Part shown: one piece after another, positions 21,895 to 35,189 of the stretch
How the letters are laid out: every line of letters starts with the position of its first letter
How positions within the stretch are numbered: the stretch's first letter is position 1
Assembly: GCF_937616625.2 (NCBI RefSeq)
Contig: NC_065576.1
Coordinates: 7,814,501 to 7,878,500, forward strand
DNA from: Mercurialis annua
Lineage: Eukaryota; Streptophyta; Magnoliopsida; Malpighiales; Euphorbiaceae
Direction: 5' to 3'
Length of the DNA stretch: 64,000 bases
Notes under the pieces: model-generated
The model's database searches: none
Told to the model about the DNA's origin: nothing
Seen by the model: only the letters and a program-made list of their open reading frames with translations
Made by a program: the position numbers and the translations under genes

Positions 21895-24800
21895 TGTCAC
21901 GACCCAATTTCATGAATCGTGACCGGCGCTAGGGTATGGGTATGGTCGTACCAAAACCCGTAGCAAGCCTTGCGGAAAACAATTAAACATTTAAACCTGC
22001 AGAAAACTGCTCGGGGGCAATCGAGACTCCAACCTAGGTCTAGCAATTTATATTACAGTTCTAATATAAATAGCTTAAATATCTAAAATGCTAAACAGCA
22101 TACTTTATATATAACAATAATGTAATCCAGAGTAAACATGCCAATAATAAATAATCGATCAAATCGATAATCCCAAGGTGCATTAACAAATGTAATCTAT
22201 AAACTAGTTCTACTGCGGTCTAAGAGTTTGAAAATAATAACTATTTTAAATAACATAAAACATCCGAGGAATCAAAGAATCGGAGTGGACCAGCTTTTAA
22301 ATCATAAACCTGGAAAATTTGAGAAAACAACGGGGTCAGATATACTGAGATGAGTTCGCAATACTATTTACATTTATTAAGTTTAAAAAAATCCTTAAAT
22401 CAAAACAGTTTATACTAATATACTATGATTATGGAAAACAGCATTGAAATGATCCCAGCGTAAGTATGACATAGCATACTGATAAACCCAGAGTGGACGG
22501 GAACAAATCCTCGTCATAATTATATACCAGCGTAAGCAAGACTTTAGTCTGCCGTTTCCCAGAGTACTCACAGGTGCACACAGTCTCGATACAAGCCTAT
22601 CGAGTAGCTCGTTTCAATCCAGATCCATAATCCGTAAAAACAGTTCAAAAGCATTTATAATATTAAAATACGATGCAGTACTTAATAAAGCGGTAAATAG
22701 CACTACAAACTCACAGCTTGCTAATCCACGTGAAAACCTGGCAAGCGATAAAACCTGAATCGACTCTGAAGCACGCACAGTCGACGAGTCTAAGAACAAG
22801 GTAAAACCAATATTAAAATCAACCCCTAACTCTACAGAGTACTAGACACCACATAGGACTAGCACAATACCAAGCCAATCACAAACATAGCCAGAACAGA
22901 ATGAACAGTTAAATACATAATGACCCAAGTCAACAAAGAACCACATCGAGTAACACAATACTCAAATAAATAAATAAGTCAAGTCTATTGAGTTCCCGCT
23001 TTAAAATCCGTTCCGGAAAATATTACTTAAATAATATTTAGATTAACTTAAATCAATTCCTCAAATAGTGGGTTAGCCGAATTACTAATAACTACCAAGC
23101 TACCTCACATGTCGGGTGACCCAAGTCTAAACCGACCCAAAATATTTTATCAAAAGTATAAACCAGAGTTTATAATTCCCAAAAATAACTTTGATAAAAT
23201 AAATATATTTATATCCAATTATAAACCATAGTTTATTATTATAGAAACAACTTTGATAAAATAATAATCAAAATTTAAAACGGAACTCAATAACTTTAAC
23301 TTCAAGTAACCCAAGTTACAACCAAATACTTAACTAAAATAAGTTAAGAAGACGTTTTAAAGATTAAAACGTAACTTTAGCTAAAATGGCACAACAAGCC
23401 ACAATTCTCGAAAACGATAATTACCCAAGTAATTATTCGATTTAAAAGAATAAAATGAATATCATTTCAAATATAATAATCAAACTAAAATCGAATCAAT
23501 AATATTATTATTTTTTTATTTATAAAATAATGCTAACTAATTACTAAATTAGAAATCAAAACTAAATTATTTTTAGATTTAAAATAATGCTATCAATTAA
23601 TAATTTAGTAATTTAGAAACCAAAACGATAAGCGAAAGTTAATTAATTAAAATAAGTCAATGCCCTTTGATTAAGAATCAACCAATAATATTTAAGGAAA
23701 TCAAATGCCCATTATCATAATGAAACACTAATAAACAATTAAAAAGGAAACAATGGCCCATGAATCCACTAATTACTACCAAAATCCAATATAACATAAT
23801 TTGACATCATAAAGAATGTCACTGCCTCCATTTAGAACAAAATAATCGAACCAAACCTGAGCCCAACATTAATCACATAAACATAAACCCAGAACTATAA
23901 TTATATTTGAACACCAACATTTACCACCAACCCAAACCATGAACACAAATCAAGTAAGGACCATCTTCGTCAAGAACCAATATAATCACAGTAATTAACT
24001 TATTAGCCAAACATAAACCTTTGAAAGATCGGGAAACAGTAACAATCAATCTTTAATCTCAAGCCCTACAATCTCTAAGACTCACAAGGCATAACATTAT
24101 CAAATACTCCCTGCTCAAATGAACGATGAACATTTAATATCAGATTTCAAAGAATAAAAGAATAACCTCAATACTTTAGAATACTTTGACAGTAACATAA
24201 GAACAGCCATAACAATATATTCATACTGCCGCAAGAACAATAACGAACAGAAACTTTAACTACAAGACCAAATAAAGCAATCATAACTCAGCCAAGAATA
24301 ATCAGTTTACAACCTTAGGAACACATGAATATCACCAGAAAAGACAACAAGAACATCAGCAGCAACATGAGAGCAAGGCAAAAGTCAAAAGCAATCAAAA
24401 ACGATGAAACGACGGCGATCATAACGAGAAAGATAACGTACCAAAATCGATTCCGAAAATTAGAGGATGAAGAGGACCGAGTCTACTATCGCTGGGACGA
24501 GACGAAACTCAATTTGATGCTAAAATGAAAGAGATATCGATTATGAACGAAGGTGCCGTTTTAAAGCCAAAACAGAGAATAAGTAAGAAACTTACCGAGA
24601 ATTGCATTGATAAAATTAGGAATTTGGTTGAATGATTTTCAGAGAATTTGAGATATAAGTGACGGCTAGGGTTTGTTTAATTTTTAGGTTTATGAAGTAA
24701 GGAGTTTGAGTAAAAAGAAAACGCAGTAAATACTGCTTCCAACATTTTGGCTTCTGCTTCAATATTGAAGCTAAAATCAGAATGGGCCTTAGCCATGCTT

Positions 24801-25068
24801 AATTTGAAAAGGCCACTTTCACGTGAAAAAGAAAGCAAAAGCATGGAGTTATTGCATGGGATGTCCATTCATTTTTATTTTTTTTATTTTAAATTTAATA
24901 ATACAAATCAAACACGAAATCGAATAACGACCGAATCAGCGAACGACTCTAATAAAATTAAGTTAAATATATAATGATATTAATAATAAATTACCCCAAA
25001 ACTTGACGGAATGTAAAAATTATAATTAATATTTTAAAAAAAATAATTTAAAAATACGGGATATTACA
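21895..25068 (-). repeat. 3' LTR of the LARD element (3174 bp)
   Basis: Same length as its partner and nearly identical. Small frames such as 24325-24528 or 24747-24974 occur identically in both LTRs and lack any recognisable domain. Confidence 0.93.
22309..22339 (-). promoter_or_regulatory. Conserved LTR module (LARD 3' LTR)
   Basis: On the minus strand reads TGACCCCGTTGTTTTCTC then AAATTTTCCAGG, as in the TR-GAG LTR and the remnant at 56489-56519. Possible splice acceptor; unproven. Confidence 0.5.
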
Positions 25069-25080
25069 TTCTCCCCAACT
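25069..25080 (-). promoter_or_regulatory. Polypurine tract of the LARD element
   Basis: On the minus strand AGTTGGGGAGAA directly precedes the 3' LTR. Just upstream, at about 25088-25106, is the same AAATTCGAGGACGAATTT relic as in the TR-GAG element. Confidence 0.85.
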
Positions 25081-28000
25081 TATGAAAAATTCGTCCTCGA
25101 ATTTACCATAAACCAAAGTAATATTAAATTAATTATATCACGCATAAAATCACACGTAATTTTAAAAAAATATGGAGCAACACATACTCAACAGAACGAA
25201 AGAAAACAACTAATCAAAACAATTTAAGATTCCCAAAATCACTTTACGACTAGGTGACAACTCAACGGAACAAAAATAACTCCGCCTAATTCAATCAAAA
25301 AAAATACACACTCGCAATCTCACTAGATTAAATAAACTCTCATTAAGGGTAATCCTACCACAATTAAAACTGAGTAGAGTAAAAGCAAAACGAAATATGA
25401 ATCAACCGAAAACACGCTGAAAAATATATGGGGTATTACATTCTCCCCAATTTAGAGAAATTATATCTCGAGTTTAAAACTGATTTAAAAACTCGAATGG
25501 TCACCACACGCATACGAGGAAAAAAAAAAAAAACATTATGAGCTCAACAATTTGGTACCTCAACGACTTCTCAAACACCACTGGTAAACGAATTAAAAAT
25601 TTACTTTCTAACCGGGAATAACCAACACGCTATACGAGAAAAATTTTCAAAATTAACAGGCTTAAGTCTCAAAGACTATCAAGCAACACTACAAGTGTAG
25701 GAACAATTCCAAATTTAAATTATAATATTATAAAGCCAAACTCCAATACTACAAACCGAAAACCTACAGACACTATTAACTGAAAAATAATCCTACATTC
25801 CTTAATGCCTACGCACTATATCACCTGTAGTGGTCGCAACACCAAATACTTCAAATGAGAAATTTTTAACAGCAAATCAATATATCATCTGATAAAAAAA
25901 AATGCTCTCACAAAAATAATGGCTGAACACTAACACCATTAGAATCGTTTCGGTTAACTAACTAAGATTAGCTCAACGATACCATCTACCTTTCGAATCA
26001 AGACGTAAGAAAACACATAATTTCTAAGGAATACATAACTTAAACTTCTGACAATAATATTTTCCATCCTCTACATTTATTTCTGAATCACCAAAATCTC
26101 GAATCCTACCGAAGATCATTAAGATTAAATCGCAATCGATTGGATTATTGGTTATGCTCAAAACAAATTTTTTCTAGAAAAACGCTTTCCGTAAACACAA
26201 TTATATAACAACGTAATCCATCTTTAATATCAAATCACTACACCTCAAATTTAATTTTTCACTTTCAACCGAAAATAATTAACCCGTTGAAAAATCCCTT
26301 TGTTCGTAAACGTACCAACAAAATAAACTCTCTCATTTTTTTTTAAATCATAATCGAATTTACTTTCAAAATAAATTCACGATTTTTATATAATCTTTCG
26401 TTTAGAAAAGTCTTAAAATCTACTTTTAAATCAAGCTGATTACATCACTTTTTCCAAAAATAAATTGCAAATGAGAATCCCTTTGTTTACGAAATAGTTT
26501 CCATACCGGTATCAAAACTTTTTTAAAAAGATATTAAATCTGTAAAAACAAAATTGCTTTTAGTTCTTTATAAAAATACACGGAGAGCATAACCAATGTT
26601 CTTCAAAACAAAACTCCTCAAATCATATACTCTAAGCTGACACAACTATTTAATCTGAACTCAATATTTTTCCGCACCTACCACAACTAAACCTCGAGTG
26701 CAATTTATAACCATAGCTCCTATTTACCAAACGCTGATACTCCAACAATATAGAATAAAACCTTACAATGTCATTTCTCTTAAATCACTACCGTCGTCAC
26801 AGAGTATTTGTCTAGTTTCCAACCAAATAAAAATTTCAAAACCGTTTGAAATTTAATAACCTTTTAAACACTATTTTCACAATATAACTCGCGAGTTTTA
26901 AACAAAACATTTTTCTTGAAAAATCTCACTGACAAAATTTATTTTACATAATTGTGCGCCAGGGTGATGACAGCTCTCATCCCCAAAGAGTTGCATTCAA
27001 CCCTAATAATTTAATGTCGTGATGAATGTTCTAAATGCATGTATCATTTATTTATTTCTCTTTTAATTAGTGATCATGCTCAATGCTCAATGTAGTTTCC
27101 TATTCGTGGCATTCCAAAATGCATATTCATGACATGTCTGGGCACAATTATGTGATAAAACATTTCAATGAATTTTAACACGTTAACATTTGAAATCAAA
27201 ATTTATTTATTTTTTCGAAACATTTTCTAGACATTACACTCTGTGAGACGTACACTCGTCCATTTTGACATATTTTCCCATCTCCATCATCCTAGTCCAC
27301 CAATTTGAATTGTCAAAACGAAATAACCTAAAATCAACAACGAAACTAAAATTTACCTAACAACGAATTTCTCTTCAAATCAATTTGAAAATTTTCCAAA
27401 GACATCAAAGCGACACGACCGCCTTCACAGCTTCAATATCAGTTTCGATATTTCACCGGTCTATCTAAAAAAATACTATTGTATTACTACACTGATCAAT
27501 CTCGATTCACAGATTCCATAGTTAAATCCAGAATGCTAACAGCTGAAAATTTTGACACTACAATTTATCAAAAACGAGCCTGACGTAAAAACGCATAACG
27601 CTCGAAAATTCACGCACGAGGAAAACACTCACGAGAAGAATTATTTCACATGTGCTGAGTAATATAACTCAAATCACCTTCCTCTGACCAGGAAAGATTC
27701 GAAATTTGAATCTGCGAACAGCTCTTGAGAAACGCTCCTCAAATTTATTGATAAGAAAGTCAATCATTTTGATTTCCAGGGTCCGACGCTCGATCCGGCT
27801 AAACCAATTTGAACATCTAAACTAATCGTAGGGTCAAAACAGTGGTTCGAATCGCACATCGACACCAACGCCAAAGTTAGGCCAAAGAAAAACTGGCGAG
27901 GAATACCCTCACGTGCTACTCCACACAATGAGGTCAACGAGTACAAAAACTGATAAGGCATAACTTAAACAAACCTGAGAGGCAAGAATAATAACACAGT

Positions 28001-29319
28001 AATATAGGTCAAGAATTTATCACACAACCGAAAAGCACTAAAGAATCTTGCAGTAAAACAATTACTCATTAGGGTAGATAACCAAAATAATTTCAAAAGG
28101 TTAAGCATGCGACATCTTATATGATCCACGAATTCCTACCGACATGGCAGCAATCTTAAATAGCCCAACGACGATTAAAACATTAAATCGTGTAATAATA
28201 TGTTTAAAAAAATCAACTCAGAATAAAACGAATTGTGATACTGACCAAAAGTCCGCATTAAAACCAATTTCGAAAGATAGTATTTACAAAATAGGTTTCA
28301 AGTTTATGTCGAGTCCCACGGTGTAAAAATTCATTTTCTGGAAAAACCTCTTTTATAAAACATTAGTTCAGAAACACAAGTTTCATTCAAAATTAGCAAT
28401 TCGCAGTCATGACCAACAACACCAAAATACTGAAAAATTACAAATGGTAAAATCACAAATGTAAAATTAAAATGTCAAAATGGTATTTCTTTTTAATATA
28501 ATTTTATTTGGGAAACCGCCGTTTTGGAAACAACGATTCAGATGTAGCACCTAAATTTTTAAAATAAGAGAATTTCATTTTATTTTAAAAGAACAACTTT
28601 TTTTTTTCAATCTTTAGTCAAATACACAATTTTTTTGAAATATATGAATTTCATTTTTTTTTTTACTGGCAGATACTGAAAATAATATTTTAGGGTATCG
28701 TGTCTAGACTATCCTTTTGACCCTTTTTTTTCTTCAAAACACCAGTTAGGCGAAATTAATCTCCTTAAGGTAATTTTTAAAACCAATACGTAGTCAACAA
28801 TGTGATTCATAAACGTGAAAAAGATTTTTCGGTCAAAATCATTTCAACTCAAAACAGTGTCAAATCCTGAAAAATATCATTTTTTTAAAAAAATCAGGGC
28901 GCTCGGCCAAAACCATAAGTACTCACAAAATAATTTAACGCCAACAACATCTTTAAAGCATAACAACCAACATATATCACCCAAGTAAAGAGCAATATCA
29001 TTAAGATAAGGCAATTATCATCATACCCAATTATGACATAAAGAAAATTACCGATGCAAAATTTCCCAAGAAATCAAAAGCAATTTAAAATCATCTAAGT
29101 GAAAATAACATCAATAAAATAAAATAAAAGCATCAAATCAAAGCATAAATACCGACTGACTCGACGCAATCCTATCGGTGTAGGCAGAAAGTTTTAAAAT
29201 CAAAAGATGACGTTTCAAAGACAAGACATGAATCCTAATTCCGCAGTAGTCCCTATGACTCAATAATAACTTAACACAGTAAACATATAGCATGCAAATG
29301 GCCTTGGTTTGAAACCAAA
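25081..29319 (-). other. Non-coding interior of the LARD element
   Basis: About 4.2 kb, AT-rich, with stops in all frames. The frame at 27764-27961 (minus, 65 codons) lies in a GC-richer patch and is the most gene-like, but I recognise nothing in it. The shared block is at 26951-26995. Poly-T/A runs near 28590-28900 add low complexity. Confidence 0.7.
26951..26995 (-). other. Internal block shared with the TR-GAG element
   Basis: On the minus strand about 40 of 44 bases match 7556-7600, at a comparable distance from the 5' LTR (about 2.3 kb here, 1.9 kb there). Confidence 0.8.
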
Positions 29320-29330
29320 GCTCTGATACA
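29320..29330 (-). promoter_or_regulatory. Primer-binding site of the LARD element
   Basis: On the minus strand TGTATCAGAGC lies five bases after the 5' LTR. It is the initiator-tRNA-Met site with one base fewer than TGGTATCAGAGC. Confidence 0.75.
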
Positions 29331-29335
29331 AACTT

Positions 29336-32300
29336 TGTCACGACCCAATTTCATGAATCGTGACCGGCGCTAGGGTATGGGTATGGTCGTACCAAAACCC
29401 GTAGCAAGCCTTGCGGAAAACAATTAAACATTTAAACCTGCAGAAAACTGCTCGGGGGCAATCGAGACTCCAACCTAGGTCTAGCAATTTATATTACAGT
29501 TCTAATATAAATAGCTTAAATATCTAAAATGCTAAACAGCATACTTTATATATAACAATAATGTAATCCAGAGTAAACATGCCAATAATAAATAATCGAT
29601 CAAATCGATAATCCCAAGGTGCATTAACAAATGTAATCTATAAACTAGTTCTACTGCGGTCTAAGAGTTTGAAAATAATAACTATTTTAAATAACATAAA
29701 ACATCCGAGGAATCAAAGAATCAGAGTGGACCAGCTTTTAAATCATAAACCTGGAAAATTTGAGAAAACAACGGGGTCAGATATACTGAGATGAGTTCGC
29801 AATACTATTTACATTTATTAAGTTTAAAAAAATCCTTAAATCAAAACAGTTTATACTAATATACTATGATTATGGAAAACAGCATTGAAATGATCCCAGC
29901 GTAAGTATGACATAGCATACTGATAAACCCAGAGTGGACGGGAACAAATCCTCGTCATAATTATATACCAGCGTAAGCAAGACTTTAGTCTGCCGTTTCC
30001 CAGAGTACTCACAGGTGCACACAGTCTCGATACAAGCCTATCGAGTAGCTCGTTTCAATCCAGATCCATAATCCGTAAAAACAGTTCAAAAGCATTTATA
30101 ATATTAAAATACGATGCAGTACTTAATAAAGCGGTAAATAGCACTACAAACTCACAGCTTGCTAATCCACGTGAAAACCTGGCAAGCGATAAAACCTGAA
30201 TCGACTCTGAAGCACGCACAGTCGACGAGTCTAATAACAAGGTAAAACCAATATTAAAATCAACCCCTAACTCTACAGAGTACTAGACACCACATAGGAC
30301 TAGCACAATACCAAGCCAATCACAAACATAGCCAGAACAGAATGAACAGTTAAATACATAATGACCCAAGTCAACAAAGAACCACATCGAGTAACACAAT
30401 ACTCAAATAAATAAATAAGTCAAGTCTATTGAGTTCCCGCTTTAAAATCCGTTCCGGAAAATATTACTTAAATAATATTTAGATTAACTTAAATCAATTC
30501 CTCAAATAGTGGGTTAGCCGAATTACTAATAACTACCAAGCTACCTCACATGTCGGGTGACCCAAGTCTAAACCGACCCAAAATATTTTATCAAAAGTAT
30601 AAACCAGAGTTTATAATTCCCAAAAATAACTTTGATAAAATAAATATATTTATATCCAATTATAAACCATAGTTTATTATTATAGAAACAACTTTGATAA
30701 AATAATAATCAAAATTTAAAACGGAACTCAATAACTTTAACTTCAAGTAACCCAAGTTACAACCAAATACTTAACTAAAATAAGTTAAGAAGACGTTTTA
30801 AAGATTAAAACGTAACTTTAGCTAAAATGGCACAACAAGCCACAATTCTCGAAAACGATAATTACCCAAGTAATTATTCGATTTAAAAGAATAAAATGAA
30901 TATCATTTCAAATATAATAATCAAACTAAAATCGAATCAATAATATTATTATTTTTTTATTTATAAAATAATGCTAACTAATTACTAAATTAGAAATCAA
31001 AACTAAATTATTTTTAGATTTAAAATAATGCTATCAATTAATAATTTAGTAATTTAGAAACCAAAACGATAAGCGAAAGTTAATTAATTAAAATAAGTCA
31101 ATGCCCTTTGATTAAGAATCAACCAATAATATTTAAGGAAATCAAATGCCCATTATCATAATGAAACACTAATAAACAATTAAAAAGGAAACAATGGCCC
31201 ATGAATCCACTAATTACTACCAAAATCCAATATAACATAATTTGACATCATAAAGAATGTCACTGCCTCCATTTAGAACAAAATAATCGAACCAAACCTG
31301 AGCCCAACATTAATCACATAAACATAAACCCAGAACTATAATTATATTTGAACACCAACATTTACCACCAACCCAAACCATGAACACAAATCAAGTAAGG
31401 ACCATCTTCGTCAAGAACCAATATAATCACAGTAATTAACTTATTAGCCAAACATAAACCTTTGAAAGATCGGGAAACAGTAACAATCAATCTTTAATCT
31501 CAAGCCCTACAATCTCTAAGACTCACAAGGCATAACATTATCAAATACTCCCTGCTCAAATGAACGATGAACATTTAATATCAGATTTCAAAGAATAAAA
31601 GAATAACCTCAATACTTTAGAATACTTTGACAGTAACATAAGAACAGCCATAACAATATATTCATACTGCCGCAAGAACAATAACGAACAGAAACTTTAA
31701 CTACAAGACCAAATAAAGCAATCATAACTCAGCCAAGAATAATCAGTTTACAACCTTAGGAACACATGAATATCACCAGAAAAGACAACAAGAACATCAG
31801 CAGCAACATGAGAGCAAGGCAAAAGTCAAAAGCAATCAAAAACGATGAAACGACGGCGATCATAACGAGAAAGATAACGTACCAAAATCGATTCCGAAAA
31901 TTAGAGGATGAAGAGGACCGAGTCTACTATCGCTGGGACGAGACGAAACTCAATTTGATGCTAAAATGAAAGAGATATCGATTATGAACGAAGGTGCCGT
32001 TTTAAAGCCAAAACAGAGAATAAGTAAGAAACTTACCGAGAATTGCATTGATAAAATTAGGAATTTGGTTGAATGATTTTCAGAGAATTTGAGATATAAG
32101 TGACGGCTAGGGTTTGTTTAATTTTTAGGTTTATGAAGTAAGGAGTTTGAGTAAAAAGAAAACGCAGTAAATACTGCTTCCAACATTTTGGCTTCTGCTT
32201 CAATATTGAAGCTAAAATCAGAATGGGCCTTAGCCATGCTTAATTTGAAAAGGCCACTTTCACGTGAAAAAGAAAGCAAAAGCATGGAGTTATTGCATGG

Positions 32301-32509
32301 GATGTCCATTCATTTTTATTTTTTTTATTTTAAATTTAATAATACAAATCAAACACGAAATCGAATAACGACCGAATCAGCGAACGACTCTAATAAAATT
32401 AAGTTAAATATATAATGATATTAATAATAAATTACCCCAAAACTTGACGGAATGCAAAAATTATAATTAATATTTTAAAAAAAATAATTTAAAAATACGG
32501 GATATTACA
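29336..32509 (-). repeat. 5' LTR of the LARD element (3174 bp)
   Basis: Partner of 21895-25068. Its outer end is followed by the duplicated target gtata. Confidence 0.93.
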
Positions 32510-32514
32510 GTATA

Positions 32515-33300
32515 GGAACTCATAGAAACCATCAGGAGTCAATTCAGAGCCTTCTAGCGAGAATCAAGTTTTTGAAACTCAAGCTATCCAATAGCTTTTC
32601 GCGGGCGCTACATTCTGCATCACGGGCGCGACTTTTAAGTTGCGGGTGCGACAAAGGGGTAGCAGGCACGATTCTTGTGACCGTTGGTTGTCCAACGGAT
32701 CTATTTAAGCTGCCCCCACTCAGAAGCTACCATGTGTCAAGAGTTGTTAAAGATCTGCTGATCTGACTTTGTAACGGGCGCGACCTAGTTGCAGAAAGCA
32801 AAGCTCTTTTGGTTTGTTAGTGCGTTGCTTGTAGTTTGCTTTGGATATAAATATAAACCCATTTTCAAAGTTTCAAGGTTAATGATTTGCAAACCTTGAA
32901 ACAACAAACACACATCTTTAAATTAAATTTGTTTTGTTGTAGTTTTGGAGTAAGGTTGTAAACTCCTAAATCATTGTAAGTTAGAGTTTAGCTTTGGAAA
33001 AACTCAACTCTTGTAAGATAGAGATTAGCTTTGGAAAATCTCATAGTTGGTGTTTAGTTATAAAGCACTAAGTTTAGAGTTAGCTTAGAAAACTCTTTGT
33101 GGATTCCTTTTAATGGATTTTAAATCTCAATCTTTGATTGAGTAGTGGAGTAGGATCGATTTGTGATCCGAACCACTCTAAATCTCTTGTGTCAATCATC
33201 TAATCTCTAAACCTCTTTTAGATTCTTATTTCTGCTTTGAAGAATTTTAATCTTCCGATTCACAACTCAAAAACCGGTTTGCCATACCCCATAGGGTCTT
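32515..33300 (+). other. Possible LTR fragment of another retrotransposon in the Copia-like interior
   Basis: GC-richer than its surroundings. It carries several variants of CGGGCGCGAC (about 32599-32790), then a TATA-like run ATATAAATATAAACCC (about 32844-32860), then AC-rich and T-rich transcribed-looking sequence. It could be a fragment of another LTR (U3 plus R) in plus orientation, or interior of the Copia-like element. No open frame is supported. Confidence 0.4.
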
Positions 33301-33925
33301 TCAATCGGAAAACCAATTAAAATTGGCACACATGTGATATGAACAACCTTAATCTGCATAAATTTTGGATAAAAAATATTCGGCCTATCTCCAAACAAAT
33401 TGGCTTATGAGCGATCCAATAGTGACGCCATTCTAAATTACAAACGTTGTAATCCATCTTATGTCTAAGATTGCTACCTAATCAAAACAAAATTTCTTTT
33501 GCAATATCATGATTTTATCAAAATCTGATTATGCCCAAACAAACTCTTCATTCAACAAACTTGTAGAAGCAATTATTAGATCCAAATCACTTATAAAGTT
33601 TCATGAGAGTATAAAGAGATTACCTCAATCATTCATCTTACAAAGACTCTATAAAATCCTCAAATGGTTGTCTGTTTAGAAAAGTTATACCTTTCTTCTT
33701 TTTGTTTAAAGTGACATATTGATCTCCATCGTAAAATTCTCCTTAAAAATTTACATACCCAAGTCTGTCTTCAATCTGAATCAACGACTTTCGGCACTTC
33801 AAACTGGTGGCTTCTCTATCTCCAAATAATCTTCTTTGTGTCAAGTAATTGCGCCTTGCGAAATCCTCCAAATAATAATTTTGCCATAATAATCATAATC
33901 CATAATAAATTTGAAAAACCAAATT

Positions 33926-33939
33926 GGCTCAGATACCAA
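33926..33939 (-). promoter_or_regulatory. Primer-binding site of the older Copia-like element
   Basis: On the minus strand TTGGTATCTGAGCC follows the LTR end. It matches the initiator-tRNA-Met-type site with one substitution. Confidence 0.7.
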
Positions 33940-33940
33940 T

Positions 33941-34575
33941 TGTTGTAACATTGATACTGATGTTGAATCTTTGGTACCAGTTGTCATGACCGGTTCTTGA
34001 CTAGATTGGTATGCGCAGCAGATCGAAACCATTCGGTATGTATTTAATTATGGATTTGATCAACGAATAACAATATAGCAAAATAAATAAAAACACAAAA
34101 GATTTATGTGGTTATGCATTAAAGCGTACATCCATGGGTGAAAGTATCGAGTCATCCACTAATCATCAAAAGGAGTACAAAATTGGTGGAGAATCACCAA
34201 ATATAAAATATCTCTAGTAAATATGCCCCTTAGAAGAAAAACTCACAGAGTGTTTAACTCTCTACAAAAAGTAACCCGAAAGGGATGGAATTAACTTTTA
34301 TTTCTCACACCACACCCCCTCCCCCCCCCCCCCCCCTTTTCCCATTTATTCACATCAATGTCTACATTGTGTGTTCGGTTTTTGTTGTGTTTTAAAAGGT
34401 GAATAAGGTAGACTATATATAGTGAGTAAATAATTTACATGGCATCAGAAATATTAATCCTAATTGGATTATATCTTCCTAATTGTCCAATAACAACAAA
34501 GTTATCCTTCTCCCAAATACTCTACAATAGAGTCCTAATACAAATAGGAATTAGAATTCTAGGCATATTCCATCA
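33941..34575 (-). repeat. 5' LTR of the older Copia-like element
   Basis: On the minus strand begins TGATGGAATATG and ends GTTACAACA. Related over its length to 20640-21240. It contains a C-run of about 22 bases with one T (34315-34336) that is shorter and mixed in the partner. Confidence 0.8.
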
Positions 34576-34789
34576 ATACGTCTATCTAGAAGTTTCTTAC
34601 ATCTTCTAGAAGATAAAACGAGATAATCGGATATAATTCCATTCTACTTCAAATCTTTTATAAAATAGGACATTTAATCTTATTCGGACTCTACTAGGTA
34701 ATGTCATAAACTCGGTACTATATTATATAAAGAGTTTGAGGTACTGTTTTAAACAGCTTATCATTATTACTCTAGAAGTTTTAAACACG

Positions 34790-35067
34790 AGTTATTTTAC
34801 CAAATATCACCATCTTTCGCGTATGTTTTTCCGATATAAGGCACAATCTTCAAAATTTGACATTATATATCTCAACCTTTCATTATGTGGCATATATAGC
34901 CTAAATGTCTTATAAGACATTATTTTTACAAAAAATAAAATATAAAACGCAAACCAGGCTATAGAATAAAAAAATTGGAAAGGTTGTGATGTGAGATAAG
35001 ACGTTTTGTATATTGTGCTTAAATCGAGAAAAACGCTAAAAGTGGTGATATATGGTAATAATAACCC
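34790..35067. mobile_element. Fold-back MITE
   Basis: The left arm (GTTATTTTACCAAATATCACC, then TTTCGCGT) pairs with the right arm (GGTGATATATGGTAATAATAAC) over about 90 bases with mismatches. The subterminal ATCACC...CTTTCGCGT resembles the MITE at 42881-43199. Confidence 0.65.
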
Positions 35068-35189
35068 TTTAAACTATTCGTAAAAAGCACAATGTCTCTC
35101 CTCCACCCTAAACCCCACATAACCCTAGCCAGTCCCTCACTAAAAATAACGACCTCCACCTTTCCAATAAGGATTCTCACGTTAGAAGG

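Larger units (their letters stand above)
21895..32509 (-). mobile_element. Young large retrotransposon derivative (LARD type), 10.6 kb, no coding capacity
   Basis: Two 3174-bp direct repeats (21895-25068 and 29336-32509) flank about 4.3 kb. The target duplication gtata (21890-21894 and 32510-32514) is perfect. On the minus strand the 5' LTR is 32509-29336, followed by a primer site, interior, purine tract and 3' LTR 25068-21895. I see only three substitutions between LTRs (near 22282, 22795 and 25015 of the left copy). No gag, protease or polymerase domain is visible; interior frames are at most about 67 codons. LTR ends (TGTAATATCCCG, GGGTCGTGACA) and several modules resemble the element at 2672-13014. 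Confidence 0.93.
20640..34575 (-). mobile_element. Older Copia-like element split by a younger insertion
   Basis: Related LTRs lie at 20640-21240 and 33941-34575 in the same orientation. On the minus strand the right copy is followed by a primer site and the left copy is preceded by a purine tract, so the right is the 5' LTR. Flanks share atacg (20635-20639 and 34576-34580), a target duplication. Removing the nested element 21895-32509 leaves only about 2.1 kb of interior with no recognisable polyprotein, so this was itself short and non-autonomous or deleted. The LTRs differ at roughly one base in ten, so it is older than its guest. Confidence 0.8.

Noticed and set aside
24325..24974. Small frames in the LARD LTR, repeated at 31766-32415
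   Set aside because: They are LTR copies without recognisable domains; overlapping frames on both strands argue against real genes.
27764..27961. 65-codon minus frame in the LARD interior as a gag relic
   Set aside because: No gag-like block or basic tail; only GC content makes it stand out.
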